Positions 51,589 through 60,202 of a stretch of DNA of 64,000 nt are shown here, piece by piece. The first letter of the stretch is position 1. Every line of letters starts with the position of its first letter. The stretch comes from Spiro-02 sp034114085 (lineage in GTDB: Bacteria; Spirochaetota; Spirochaetia; Sphaerochaetales; Sphaerochaetaceae): contig JAXEWB010000040.1 of NCBI GenBank assembly GCA_034114085.1, positions 62,001 to 126,000 on the forward strand, given 5' to 3'. The notes under the pieces are model-generated. The model did not search any database. It was not told where the DNA came from and was given only the letters and a program-made list of their open reading frames with translations. A program made the position numbers and the translations under genes.

Positions 51589-52421
51589 TAACCGCTAAAC
51601 GTCAAAAAAAATTGAGAAGGGCATTGTCCTTCCTGCTCAAACTGGCCGTCGGACTGGTTTTCATTTTTCCATTGATAGTGGGGGTTTCGTTCTCCCTTCA
51701 TACGGAACAGGAACTGAGCCAGCTGCCGCTGAAGCTGTTCACGCCGCATCCGACTCTCGAGAACTACGCAAAGGTATTTACCAATGTTCCGATATTCCAT
51801 TATCTGAAAAATACGTTGGTCACATGTCTGGTCGCGATAACGGCGCAGATAGTATTCGCAAGCCTTGCGGCCTACGGCTTCGTGTTCTTCAAGTTCCCGC
51901 TCAAGAACTTTTTCTGGACGCTGATCCTGGCGACGATGATGGTTCCAGGAGAAGTAGTCGTGATCACCAATTATGTCACGATTCAGAATCTGCATCTGGT
52001 CAACACCTACGCCGGCCTGTTCCTGACATCCCTCATATCAGGAACCTCAATCTTCATGATGCGGCAATATTACATGCAGCTTCCAAGGGACTTCAAGGAG
52101 GCCGCCACGCTGGATGGCTGCGGTGATATCCAGTTCCTGACGAAGATAGCCGTCCCCCTTTCAATCCCGACAATCTCGGCGCTGGCCATTTACCAGTTCG
52201 TACACATCTACAATGCGTATTTCTGGCCGTTGCTGGTCACGAACAAGGATAGCTGGAGGACGATTCAGGTCGGAATCGCATACCTCGTTACCGGCGATGT
52301 GGAGGAATACGGAAAGGTTCTCGCCGCGGCGATCGTCGCGATGCTTCCGACGGTGGTGGCGTTCATTTTCGGACAGGACTACATCATCAAGGGAATGGTT
52401 TCCGGTGGCATCAAGGGCTAA
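51585..52421 (+). CDS. ABC importer permease, UgpE/MalG-like
   Basis: 278 aa. The ATG overlaps the previous stop (ATGATAA), so translation is coupled. Six membrane segments are visible, starting LSFLLKLAVGLVFIFPLIVG, followed by the CUT1 features LFTPHPTLENYAKVF, FWTLILATMMVPGEVVVITN and the EAA loop FKEAATLDGCGDIQFLTKIAVPL near residue 185, then NAYFWPLLVTN. It is the second channel half of the importer, and its partner is the preceding gene product. Confidence 0.93.
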   Translation: MITAKRQKKLRRALSFLLKLAVGLVFIFPLIVGVSFSLHTEQELSQLPLKLFTPHPTLENYAKVFTNVPIFHYLKNTLVTCLVAITAQIVFASLAAYGFVFFKFPLKNFFWTLILATMMVPGEVVVITNYVTIQNLHLVNTYAGLFLTSLISGTSIFMMRQYYMQLPRDFKEAATLDGCGDIQFLTKIAVPLSIPTISALAIYQFVHIYNAYFWPLLVTNKDSWRTIQVGIAYLVTGDVEEYGKVLAAAIVAMLPTVVAFIFGQDYIIKGMVSGGIKG

Positions 52422-52485
52422 CGCGCCGACACCCGACAGACAAAGATCAAAGAGCGAAATCATCGCTTTAAAAAAGGAGAATATC

Positions 52486-53868
52486 ATGAAAAGACTAATT
52501 GCTGTATTGTTGATGCTGTCTCTCGTTTTCTGTTCGGTATTTGCAAATGGCAAGAGCGAAACTCCGGCGCAAGCCGCGGCGGAAGAGGTAAAGCCAGCAG
52601 GAACGGTAGAGGTCGAATGGTGGACATATTTCGGACAGGCGAACATCAACTACCTTCAGAAGGTTATCGATGCGTTCAACGCCAGCCAGAATGACTACCA
52701 TGTAACCATCGAATATCAGGGTAGCCAGCTGGAGATGATCGCGAAGATGCAGTCAACGCTCCAAGCCGACCTTCCCGCCATGTTCAACTGTGCGATTGAG
52801 AATATCGGCATGCTGATTCCAGCCGACTATTGCATCAACGCGCAGGTTTTCCTTGACAAGGATAAAGAAGGATGGCCGGAACTCGACAATACTTATGCGG
52901 CGTTCAGAGCTGCGTACAGTGACCAGAACGGCGATCTCGTCGGCTATCCGAACGGTGTCAGCTATCCTACAATCTATTATAACAAGAATATGCTTGAAAA
53001 AGCCGGAATCGACCCGTTCTCGCTGACTTCCCTCGACAAAGTGTACGAAGCCTGTAAGAAACTGGTCAGCGGGGGCTATTGCACCTACGGCATCGGCTTC
53101 CATAGTGATGGAGGCTACTACTTCAACGCAAGCATGGCCCGCGAAGCGGTTCTCGCGTTTGACAATGAAGACGGGTACACCGGAGACATCACCAAGTGCT
53201 ACTACACCGACGGCGGCAAGGTCCAGGACACCGTTACCAAGTATCTCGAATTCTACAAGAATCTCTATTCGGAAGGGCTCGCGGTCGCTTATGGCGCGAA
53301 CTATAGTTCTGAAGTCCTCCCGCTGATGGCTGCGAACGACTGCGCCATGTTGATGGGCGTCATCTCCATGACGACCAAGGTTCTCAATACCGTCAACGGC
53401 GCGTTTGAAGTCGGCGTCATCCCCTGCCCGTCCGTAACGCCCGCTGGAAAACGTGGTGGTGAACCCGCCGGAGGAACAGGACTCTTCATTGCCGACAACG
53501 GACAGAAATGGGCCATGCAGGGCGCATATGAATTCATGAAATTCTGTAGCAAGGGTGAACAGGCAGGATACTTCGCTTCTGCGACTGGATATCTTGCGCC
53601 AAGCACCGATGCGTACAACAGTGTCGTCTATCAGGATTATTTGAAGAATACCTTCCCGGCGATCTCCGTCGTATACGACAGCCTCGCCAAGTCCGACGAC
53701 TCCGCGAAGATGCCCTTGTGCGCGATTTCCTCGACAATCAAACAGGCGAACAAGCTGGCCATCGAAACCGTAGCCAATTATCCTAACGATGAATCAATCA
53801 AGAGCGCAATCAAGACCGCCCATGATACGATTCAGGATGCGATCGACCTGTACAACCTCTCAAACTAA
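52486..53868 (+). CDS. ABC importer solute-binding protein, UgpB-like
   Basis: 460 aa from the ATG at 52486 (AAGGAG before it); the frame to 52213 runs through the permease gene. Signal peptide MKRLIAVLLMLSLVFCSVFA, mature start NGKSE. Family 1 binding-protein features are VEVEWWTYFGQ, VIDAFNASQNDYHVTIEYQG, LQADLPAMFNC, GVSYPTIYYNKNMLEKAGID, and GGEPAGGTGLFI, where UgpB-type proteins have a GGA.L.I stretch. It binds the imported solute in the periplasm. A strong hairpin follows the gene and probably protects or boosts this part of the transcript. Confidence 0.92.
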   Translation: MKRLIAVLLMLSLVFCSVFANGKSETPAQAAAEEVKPAGTVEVEWWTYFGQANINYLQKVIDAFNASQNDYHVTIEYQGSQLEMIAKMQSTLQADLPAMFNCAIENIGMLIPADYCINAQVFLDKDKEGWPELDNTYAAFRAAYSDQNGDLVGYPNGVSYPTIYYNKNMLEKAGIDPFSLTSLDKVYEACKKLVSGGYCTYGIGFHSDGGYYFNASMAREAVLAFDNEDGYTGDITKCYYTDGGKVQDTVTKYLEFYKNLYSEGLAVAYGANYSSEVLPLMAANDCAMLMGVISMTTKVLNTVNGAFEVGVIPCPSVTPAGKRGGEPAGGTGLFIADNGQKWAMQGAYEFMKFCSKGEQAGYFASATGYLAPSTDAYNSVVYQDYLKNTFPAISVVYDSLAKSDDSAKMPLCAISSTIKQANKLAIETVANYPNDESIKSAIKTAHDTIQDAIDLYNLSN

Positions 53869-53888
53869 CCTGAATTTCTGATATGGAT

Positions 53889-53924
53889 GAATGGAAGGGC
53901 GGAATCGTCTCCACCCTTCCATTC
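53889..53924 (+). terminator. Intercistronic stem-loop after the binding-protein gene
   Basis: Perfect 11-bp arms GAATGGAAGGG/CCCTTCCATTC around a 14-nt loop, with no T run. It is more likely an mRNA-stabilising or partial-stop structure than a full terminator. Confidence 0.6.
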
Positions 53925-53946
53925 CTGCATCCAATAGGGGAAACGC

Positions 53947-54960
53947 ATGAACTATAGAAAAATATTCGCTGGATCGCTGATCATCCTGGCTCTCTTCACC
54001 GGCTGCCGGACAACTGATGCTTCCAGAGCGACAGATGTAGACAGTCCATATACTTCAACGGTATTTGACACTTCCCGCGACCAAGGAAAACTTACGGCGC
54101 GATACCTCGCGCTCAAGGATGTATACAACTCCCCCGAGGACAAGGTCAATGCCGGCGATTGCACGGTATTCACCTCCCCCGAAGGCCTTGTCATGATGAT
54201 TGATTGCAGTAATGTAAACAGTTTTGATGAGATAGACGCGCAACTGCGCAGGATGAACGTTTCCCAAATAGATATCTTCGTGATGTCCCATCCGCATGCG
54301 GACCATATCGGCTGTTTCCCGGCTCTCGCTGAGAAATATCCCATTGGGCATGTGTACAAAAATTCCCATGAATATTCCTCCGGGACATATGCAAAGGTCA
54401 TGTCCAGCATCAAGGAACACAATATCCCCTGTACCGTCCTCGACGACGGAGACTCCTTCAAGTTTGGAAATTCAGTCGAAGTAACCGTCTATAACCCTCT
54501 GGAAGGATCTGAGGAACGCGCCGCGATGAATGTCGGGGAAGCGAACAACTGTTCCCTTGCAATGAAACTGACCTACGGCGACTCCAGTTTCTGGAGTTCC
54601 GGGGACCTCTACCTCTCAGGAGAAGAGGAAGTAGTGGCAAGACATGGTGATGAAATCGATTCCGATATCATGAAAATGAACCATCATGGCTATGACACCT
54701 CCAATGGCAACACCTTTATCGCCGCGATCAGTCCCAAGGTCGCCGTCGCCCAACATGAAAGCATCACCAGCCAGACAGTTGGCTTAAGATATTCCTTGAA
54801 ATTCGGAGCCTTGACGTTCTACAACTGCCAGGATGGCGCGGTTTCGGTATCCACACCCGGAGATGGTACCTACGACATCCAGTGCGAGCGGATTCGGGAA
54901 AAGACATTCTACGGAGAACCTGCCGCCGACTGCCACTACATGATTGGAGCTGACAAATGA
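53947..54960 (+). CDS. Metallo-beta-lactamase-fold hydrolase, lipoprotein
   Basis: 337 aa, AGGGGAAACGC before the ATG. Signal peptide MNYRKIFAGSLIILA, then LFTGC as lipobox, so it is lipid-anchored outside the cytoplasm. The MBL fold has the metal motif SHPHADHIG near residue 117, a later aspartate in SSGDLYLSGEEE and a histidine in MKMNHHGYD. Layout and closing HHG resemble the ComEC-type MBL domain without the membrane channel. The enzyme probably cleaves a phosphoester or phosphodiester; the substrate is unknown. Operon context suggests processing extracellular phosphodiester before or during uptake. Confidence 0.88.
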   Translation: MNYRKIFAGSLIILALFTGCRTTDASRATDVDSPYTSTVFDTSRDQGKLTARYLALKDVYNSPEDKVNAGDCTVFTSPEGLVMMIDCSNVNSFDEIDAQLRRMNVSQIDIFVMSHPHADHIGCFPALAEKYPIGHVYKNSHEYSSGTYAKVMSSIKEHNIPCTVLDDGDSFKFGNSVEVTVYNPLEGSEERAAMNVGEANNCSLAMKLTYGDSSFWSSGDLYLSGEEEVVARHGDEIDSDIMKMNHHGYDTSNGNTFIAAISPKVAVAQHESITSQTVGLRYSLKFGALTFYNCQDGAVSVSTPGDGTYDIQCERIREKTFYGEPAADCHYMIGADK

Positions 54961-56276
54961 AAAAGAGACTTCTGGTATTCTCCGTGGACGCCATGGTCCG
55001 GGAAGACGTTGACAAGCTGATGCAGTTGCACAACTTCGGCTCCGTAATGAAGGGTAGTTGCGAAATTACGCATGTCAGGACGGTATATCCATCGATCACC
55101 TACCCCGCCCATACCAGCATCGCGACCGGTTGCTATCCCAACAAGCACGGAATCGTCAGCAATTTCGAGCTGACGACAGGAGACAAGGAGCAAAACTGGA
55201 TATGGGACCACGACCATGTACAGGTGGAGGATATCTTTAACGCGGCCAAAAAGGGAGGATACACTACCGGTTCGGTATTCTGGCCCGTGACGGGCGGACA
55301 TCCCGACATCGACTATCTAATTAATGAATACTGGATGCCGTTCCCAGGCGACACGCTGGAAGAATCCTTCAGGCGCAGCGGTTCTTCGGAAGATGTCATC
55401 GAAATCATCAAGAAAAACGCAGGCTTCTTACCCAAATCCCATACCAAGACCGGGCGCGCCAATTTCATGATTGAACCATACAGCGACCTGTTCCTGATCC
55501 ATTGCGCCTGCGACATCATACGGCGGTACGCCCCGGAGGTCATGTTCATCCACAACGGCATCATGGACGGTACGCGGCACAAATATGGCGTCTTCAACAG
55601 CGAAACCGACGCAGGCATCGGTTTTGTGGAAGAACAGTTTCGCATGGTCATCGAAGCACTCAAGGATGCCGGAGTCTTGGATGAGACGAACATCGCGGTG
55701 CTGAGCGACCATGGGCAGATGGAGACCAAACGCATCATCAAACCGAATGTATTTCTTCGCGACCATGGTTTCATAGATGCCGACGAGGACGGAACCGTCA
55801 GGGACTGGAAAGCGTTCTGCCTCTCAGACGCCATGTCCGATTTGGTCTATCTGAAGAATCCTAATGACAAGAAAACCTATGACGCCGTATACAAGCTGCT
55901 GAAAGAACTTGCAAAGGAAGGCATCTATGGGTTCAACGAGGTTCTCACCGCCGAGGAGATTGACAAGCGGGAGCATCTGAACGGAGACTTCTCGTTCGTG
56001 CTGGAGACCGACGGCTATACCTCCTTCAGCGATTCCTGCGTCCGGCCCGTCATCAAACCATACGACACTACTGACTACCGTTTCGGAAGGGCGACCCATG
56101 GCTACAATCCGGATTTGGGTCCGCAACCGGTTTTCAACGCCATTGGACCGGACTTCAGAAAAGATGTCATCGTAAAAAGGAGACCTATCGTCGATGAAGC
56201 CCCTACGTTCGCACGGTTGCTTGGCGTTGAACTCCCCCATGCGCAAGGAAAAGCAATTGAAGAATTTCTGAAATAG
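54957..56276 (+). CDS. Nucleotide pyrophosphatase/phosphodiesterase-like enzyme (alkaline phosphatase superfamily)
   Basis: 439 aa, overlapping the previous stop by 4 nt (ATGA). Features are the metal aspartate in LLVFSVDAMVRED, the threonine-nucleophile region VYPSITYPAHTSIATGCYPN followed by KHGIVSN, FIHNGIMDGTRHKYG, VLSDHGQMETKR for paired Asp/His ligands, and RATHGYNP for the last histidine. This matches type I phosphodiesterase/NPP enzymes. No signal peptide is present, so it acts in the cytoplasm on imported compounds. Glycerophosphocholine-like phosphodiesters are a reasonable guess given the neighbouring GDPD. Confidence 0.9.
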   Translation: MKKRLLVFSVDAMVREDVDKLMQLHNFGSVMKGSCEITHVRTVYPSITYPAHTSIATGCYPNKHGIVSNFELTTGDKEQNWIWDHDHVQVEDIFNAAKKGGYTTGSVFWPVTGGHPDIDYLINEYWMPFPGDTLEESFRRSGSSEDVIEIIKKNAGFLPKSHTKTGRANFMIEPYSDLFLIHCACDIIRRYAPEVMFIHNGIMDGTRHKYGVFNSETDAGIGFVEEQFRMVIEALKDAGVLDETNIAVLSDHGQMETKRIIKPNVFLRDHGFIDADEDGTVRDWKAFCLSDAMSDLVYLKNPNDKKTYDAVYKLLKELAKEGIYGFNEVLTAEEIDKREHLNGDFSFVLETDGYTSFSDSCVRPVIKPYDTTDYRFGRATHGYNPDLGPQPVFNAIGPDFRKDVIVKRRPIVDEAPTFARLLGVELPHAQGKAIEEFLK

Positions 56277-56299
56277 CCTGGGGAAACGGGAGGAACCGA

Positions 56300-57136
56300 G
56301 TGTTTGAATGCAAGGAAAAGGTCGCGGTCTGCGGACATCGGGGCGAACGTGTCCATGGAATGGAGAACACGATGACAGCAATGAAACGCGCTGTGGATCT
56401 CGGCGTCGACATGATTGAGACGGATGTCCGCATGTCCCGCGACGGGAATCTGTTCCTCATGCACAACAAGGAGCTGTCCGACCTGACCAGTGGAAGCGGA
56501 TTCGTCAGCGACCATACCTACGAAGAACTTCGCAACATGAACGCGGCTGTACACGCTTCTCCCACGGAAGACTTCGACGTTCCATCCTGTGAACCGATCG
56601 CGTCGCTTGACGAATTGCTGGAGCTTGCGGCGGATCATCCAGACCTCATGCTGAACATAGAATTGAAGGACATGCCTTCGGTCAATGGAGCTTTCGCCTA
56701 TGAGAGCGCCGACAGAACCGCATCGACGCTCGCCCGACATGGCGTAGGGAAACGCACTTGGATCAACTCTTTCTCGGGCGCGCTGGTACAGCATATCCAT
56801 CATGTCTATGGAGATGAATTTCATTATCATGGCTTCTATCCATGGCCGATCATGGGAACGATGGACACGGAACCGGAAAGTTTTTGCGATGTTGCCTGCA
56901 TGCTCAACTGGAAGATGCGGGACGATGGCACGTTCGATACGTCCACAATCTCCGTCCCATGCCCTCAAAGGTGGTATACAACTCTTCTTCGCAAGGGAAT
57001 CATGCCTCTGACGACATCATTCTATACTAGTATGGAGACCTACGACGATGCCGTCCGTTGGGGAAGCAGGATCATCATGGCCGATGACCCGAAGAAGATG
57101 CTGGACTATTTCAGAAAGAAGGGACTGCATAGCTAG
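56300..57136 (+). CDS. Glycerophosphodiester phosphodiesterase
   Basis: 278 aa from a GTG at 56300, supported by GGAGG 6 nt upstream. The GDPD core is clear: VCGHRGERVHGMENTMTAMK with the first catalytic histidine and NT pair, VDMIETDVRMSRDGNLFLMHN with the E.D metal ligands and second histidine, and LMLNIELKD with the ligand glutamate. It hydrolyses glycerophosphodiesters to sn-glycerol 3-phosphate and an alcohol. There is no signal sequence, so it is cytoplasmic, consistent with uptake of intact diesters. It lies 23 nt after the NPP-like gene. Confidence 0.94.
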   Translation: MFECKEKVAVCGHRGERVHGMENTMTAMKRAVDLGVDMIETDVRMSRDGNLFLMHNKELSDLTSGSGFVSDHTYEELRNMNAAVHASPTEDFDVPSCEPIASLDELLELAADHPDLMLNIELKDMPSVNGAFAYESADRTASTLARHGVGKRTWINSFSGALVQHIHHVYGDEFHYHGFYPWPIMGTMDTEPESFCDVACMLNWKMRDDGTFDTSTISVPCPQRWYTTLLRKGIMPLTTSFYTSMETYDDAVRWGSRIIMADDPKKMLDYFRKKGLHS

Positions 57137-57173
57137 AGGTCTGAATACAACCAAAACATCAGGAAGGCGCACC

Positions 57174-58004
57174 ATGGAAAAAATCAAAATCGTTTTCATT
57201 TCCGACATCCACCTCTCCCCGAACCAGGACTGGAGCCAATGCATCTGGAAGTACACTCCCAACGAAGAAATCCCCGGCCTGTTGGATCGTTTCGTGGATA
57301 TCGTGAACAATGAACTCAAACCCGATGTCATCATGGAGCTGGGCGACAGGATCATCGACGTTGATGAACAGACCGACCTGAGAAATACCCGAACCGTCTT
57401 TGAATCGATAGACAGGAGGGTTTCATGTCCCTGTTTCCATGTGGACGGAAACCATGACTTCGTGAACGCCTTCAAGAAACAGCTTGCGCAGGTACTTCAC
57501 TCACCCACACTGCCCTACGCCATGACCTTCAAGGGGTACAAATGCATCTTCTTCGACTCCCTCGACCCCATGATCGAAGGTGTCGGCGGCGAAGTATCCC
57601 GAAACCAGCTCGAATGGCTGAGAAACGAGATGAACAACGACGACTTGCCCAAGATGGCATTCAGTCATCATCCGGTGAACTACCATGAAATACATAGGAA
57701 CTTTCTTATTCCCGAAGAGACGGTCCCGCTCATGCAGGTGAAAAACAGCGACACAGTACGGGAAATCCTTGAAGGCGGACGCAACTTCCTGCTACATGCA
57801 AGCGGACATCTGCATTGGTGGAGCTTCCGGGTTTCGCAAAAAGGTACGTACCTCGTCAACCCGCCCCTGTCGGCGGCGCACCCGGCCAGGACGGACGCCC
57901 CCGGTTGGTTCATGGAGGCGGATGTCTGGCCGGACGGCAAGATTGACGCCAAAATCCACAGCATCGTGCCAAGGAGGGTCGTAGGCGACTTCCAGAATCG
58001 GTAG
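57174..58004 (+). CDS. Calcineurin-like metallophosphoesterase
   Basis: 276 aa from the ATG at 57174 (AGGAAGG upstream); the longer frame to 57048 overlaps the GDPD gene. The five metallophosphoesterase motifs are in order: FISDIHLSP, MELGDRIIDV, FHVDGNHDFV, MAFSHHPVN and LHASGHLHWW. No signal peptide. It could be a phosphodiesterase like GpdQ or CpdA, or a phosphatase for products of the neighbouring enzymes; the sequence does not separate these. It is last in the first operon, with a 190-nt regulatory gap following. Confidence 0.92.
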   Translation: MEKIKIVFISDIHLSPNQDWSQCIWKYTPNEEIPGLLDRFVDIVNNELKPDVIMELGDRIIDVDEQTDLRNTRTVFESIDRRVSCPCFHVDGNHDFVNAFKKQLAQVLHSPTLPYAMTFKGYKCIFFDSLDPMIEGVGGEVSRNQLEWLRNEMNNDDLPKMAFSHHPVNYHEIHRNFLIPEETVPLMQVKNSDTVREILEGGRNFLLHASGHLHWWSFRVSQKGTYLVNPPLSAAHPARTDAPGWFMEADVWPDGKIDAKIHSIVPRRVVGDFQNR

Positions 58005-58053
58005 ATTGCTTTCCCAAGAAAATCAGAACAGGGGAAATGTGCCCATTCAGAAT

Positions 58054-58063
58054 TGTAATTACA
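58054..58063. promoter_or_regulatory. TGTAATTACA palindrome (operator site 3)
   Basis: A perfect copy upstream of the dehydrogenase-operon promoter. A half-matching TGTAATTTAT follows at 58076-58085, next to the -35. Confidence 0.65.
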
Positions 58064-58087
58064 TTATATTTTTAATGTAATTTATGT

Positions 58088-58115
58088 TTGACATATTGTA
58101 TATCCGCGTTAAAAT
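58088..58115 (+). promoter_or_regulatory. Predicted promoter of the dehydrogenase/kinase operon
   Basis: Consensus TTGACA (58088-58093), 16-nt spacer, TAAAAT (58110-58115). The start is expected near 58122, giving a 75-nt leader that contains operator site 4. Confidence 0.72.
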
Positions 58116-58168
58116 GGATATATACAGAGATACAAGAGTTTATCACGAAGAAATTTTGAATCTTTAAA

Positions 58169-58178
58169 TGTAATTACA
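58169..58178. promoter_or_regulatory. TGTAATTACA palindrome (operator site 4)
   Basis: A perfect copy in the leader, 115 bp from site 3 (about eleven helical turns) and 20 nt before the first ATG. Confidence 0.7.
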
Positions 58179-58197
58179 TAAACAAGGACAAGAGAGA

Positions 58198-59178
58198 ATG
58201 AAAGGACAGCCATCAAAAGAAAAGATGCTCGGCATGTACAAATCGATGTACCTCATCCGAAAGTATGAAGAGCGTATCTATTACTTGTTCCTGGAAGGCA
58301 TCATGCCGGGAACCATCCACCAAAGCACAGGTCAGGAGGCCAGCGCAGTAGGCATGCTCTACGACCTTCGTCCCGACGACTATATGGCATCCACCCACCG
58401 CCCCGCCGGCCACGACCTTGCCAAGGGAGTGTCGGTCAATTCCATGATGGGAGAGATGTTCGGCAAGATCACCGGCTGCGCCAAGGGAAAGGGCGGCGCG
58501 ATGCATACGGGAGACATCAGGGTGGGGGCTATCCCCGCCAATGCGATCGTCGGAGGGAACCTTCCTATCGCGGCGGGCATCGGCCTTGCCTACAAGATGC
58601 AGAAAAAGGATAACGTCGTCGTCTGTTTCTTCGGTGACGGAGCGAGCAACGAAGGCTCGTTCCACGAAACGATGAACGCCGCGGCGATGTGGAAGCTGCC
58701 GGTCGTGTTCGTCTGCGAGAACAACCTCTATAGCGCCACCACGTCGATCAAGCTCACGTGCAACAAGGAAAACGTCGCGGCCGACCGGGCGGCCTCCTAC
58801 AACATCCCCGCTGAAGTGCTGGATGGCAACGACGTTCTTGTCGTCAACGAAGCCGCCACGAGGGCCATAGCGCGCGCCCGGGCAGGAGAAGGCCCCACGA
58901 TCCTGGAACTGAAGACCTACCGCCACGGCGGGCATTCCAGAAACGACGCTTGCGGCTACCGTCCCAAGGAAGAGGAGAAGATTTGGTTCGACCATGACCC
59001 GGTCAAAAACTTCCGGACCGTAATCCTCGACAAAAAAGTCATCGGCGAAAACGCGCTTGTACAGATTGAAACGGAAATTGAGAAAGAGATCGATGAATCC
59101 GTCGAACTCGCCCAGAAGGCAGACTTCCCGTCAGTGGAAACCGCCACGACCGATGTGTATTGGGAAGGAGATAAATAA
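58198..59178 (+). CDS. 2-oxo-acid (pyruvate or acetoin) dehydrogenase E1, alpha subunit
   Basis: 326 aa. The TPP-binding alpha subunit of the E1 heterotetramer: YKSMYLIRKYEERIYYLFLE at the start, THRPAGHDLAKGV near the active site, CAKGKGGAMH, and the TPP/Mg motif FGDGASNEGSFHETMNAAAM ending in VCENN. The phosphorylation-loop equivalent reads TYRHGGHSRND. Its length (about 325 aa) suits acetoin dehydrogenase AcoA and small pyruvate dehydrogenase alpha chains equally, so the substrate stays open. It is first in the second operon, with two TGTAATTACA sites before it. Confidence 0.93.
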   Translation: MKGQPSKEKMLGMYKSMYLIRKYEERIYYLFLEGIMPGTIHQSTGQEASAVGMLYDLRPDDYMASTHRPAGHDLAKGVSVNSMMGEMFGKITGCAKGKGGAMHTGDIRVGAIPANAIVGGNLPIAAGIGLAYKMQKKDNVVVCFFGDGASNEGSFHETMNAAAMWKLPVVFVCENNLYSATTSIKLTCNKENVAADRAASYNIPAEVLDGNDVLVVNEAATRAIARARAGEGPTILELKTYRHGGHSRNDACGYRPKEEEKIWFDHDPVKNFRTVILDKKVIGENALVQIETEIEKEIDESVELAQKADFPSVETATTDVYWEGDK

Positions 59179-59179
59179 C

Positions 59180-60193
59180 ATGGCCAGACTATCCATTGCG
59201 GACGCGCTCAAACTCGCTATCGCGGAAGAAATGAGACGCGATCAGAACGTATATTGCATCGGCGAAGATGAAGATATTCCAGGCGGTATGGGCGGAGCCT
59301 TTACCGTGACAAAAGGGCTGGCCGACGAGTTCGGCTTCGACCGGGTGATCAACACCCCCATCTCTGAAATCATGATCGCTGGCGTGTGCGTCGGCTCCTC
59401 CATGATGGGCATGCGCCCGGTAGCGGACTTGCAGTACGGCGACTTCCTGTTCTGCATGATGGACCAGCTCGTCAACCAAGCCGCCAAGATGTGCTACATG
59501 TCAGGCGGGACCGTCCATGTGCCGATGGTCATGCGAGCGCCATGCGGCGCTTCAAACCGCGGTGCGCAGCACGCCCAGAGCCTTGAAAGCTATTTCACCC
59601 ATGTTCCCGGCCTGAAAGTCATCTGCCCCTCCACGCCATACGATGCGAAAGGGCTGATGAAACAGGCGATCCGCGACGACAATCCCGTGCTGGTGTTCGA
59701 GCACAAGCTGCTGTACGGAAGCAAGCGAAAGGAAAAGGATGCGATCGACACCATGGGAGAGGTTCCGGAAGATGACTATACCGTCGAATTTGGAAAGGCG
59801 GCGATCCGTCGCGAAGGAACCGACGTAACGATTGTCGCGAACCTCCTCATGAACTACAAGGCCCTCGAAGCCGCCGCGGTTTTGGAAAAGGAAGGCATCT
59901 CCTGCGAAGTCATCGATCCGAGAACCCTGGTGCCGTTCGACTACGATACGGTCATCAAAAGTCTGGAGAAGACAGGCCGCCTCCTGATCGTCCACGAAGA
60001 CAACTACACCTGCGGCTGGGGCGCTCAGGTCGCTTCCTATGTAGCGGAGAACGCTATCTATCTGCTGGACGCCCCGATTGGCAGGGTCGCGGCGCTGGAC
60101 ACCCCCATTCCGTTCTCTCCGCCATTGGAGAACCATGTCATTCCGTCCACCGCCCGGATCATCGACGCGGTACGCAAGCTAATGAAGGCCTAG
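59180..60193 (+). CDS. 2-oxo-acid dehydrogenase E1, beta subunit
   Basis: 337 aa. The ATG lies one base after the alpha-subunit stop, with AAGGAG 10 nt upstream. Transketolase-like features are IADALKLAIAEEMRRDQNVY, GEDEDIPGGMGGAFTVTKGL, VINTPISEIMIAGVCVGSSM, a YGDFLFCMMDQLVNQAAK helix, and the C-terminal domain with EVIDPRTLVPFDYDTVIKSL and HEDNYTCGWGAQV. It completes the E1 active site with the alpha chain and decarboxylates the 2-oxo acid onto the E2 lipoyl group. Confidence 0.95.
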   Translation: MARLSIADALKLAIAEEMRRDQNVYCIGEDEDIPGGMGGAFTVTKGLADEFGFDRVINTPISEIMIAGVCVGSSMMGMRPVADLQYGDFLFCMMDQLVNQAAKMCYMSGGTVHVPMVMRAPCGASNRGAQHAQSLESYFTHVPGLKVICPSTPYDAKGLMKQAIRDDNPVLVFEHKLLYGSKRKEKDAIDTMGEVPEDDYTVEFGKAAIRREGTDVTIVANLLMNYKALEAAAVLEKEGISCEVIDPRTLVPFDYDTVIKSLEKTGRLLIVHEDNYTCGWGAQVASYVAENAIYLLDAPIGRVAALDTPIPFSPPLENHVIPSTARIIDAVRKLMKA

Positions 60194-60202
60194 GAGGACA
60201 TC

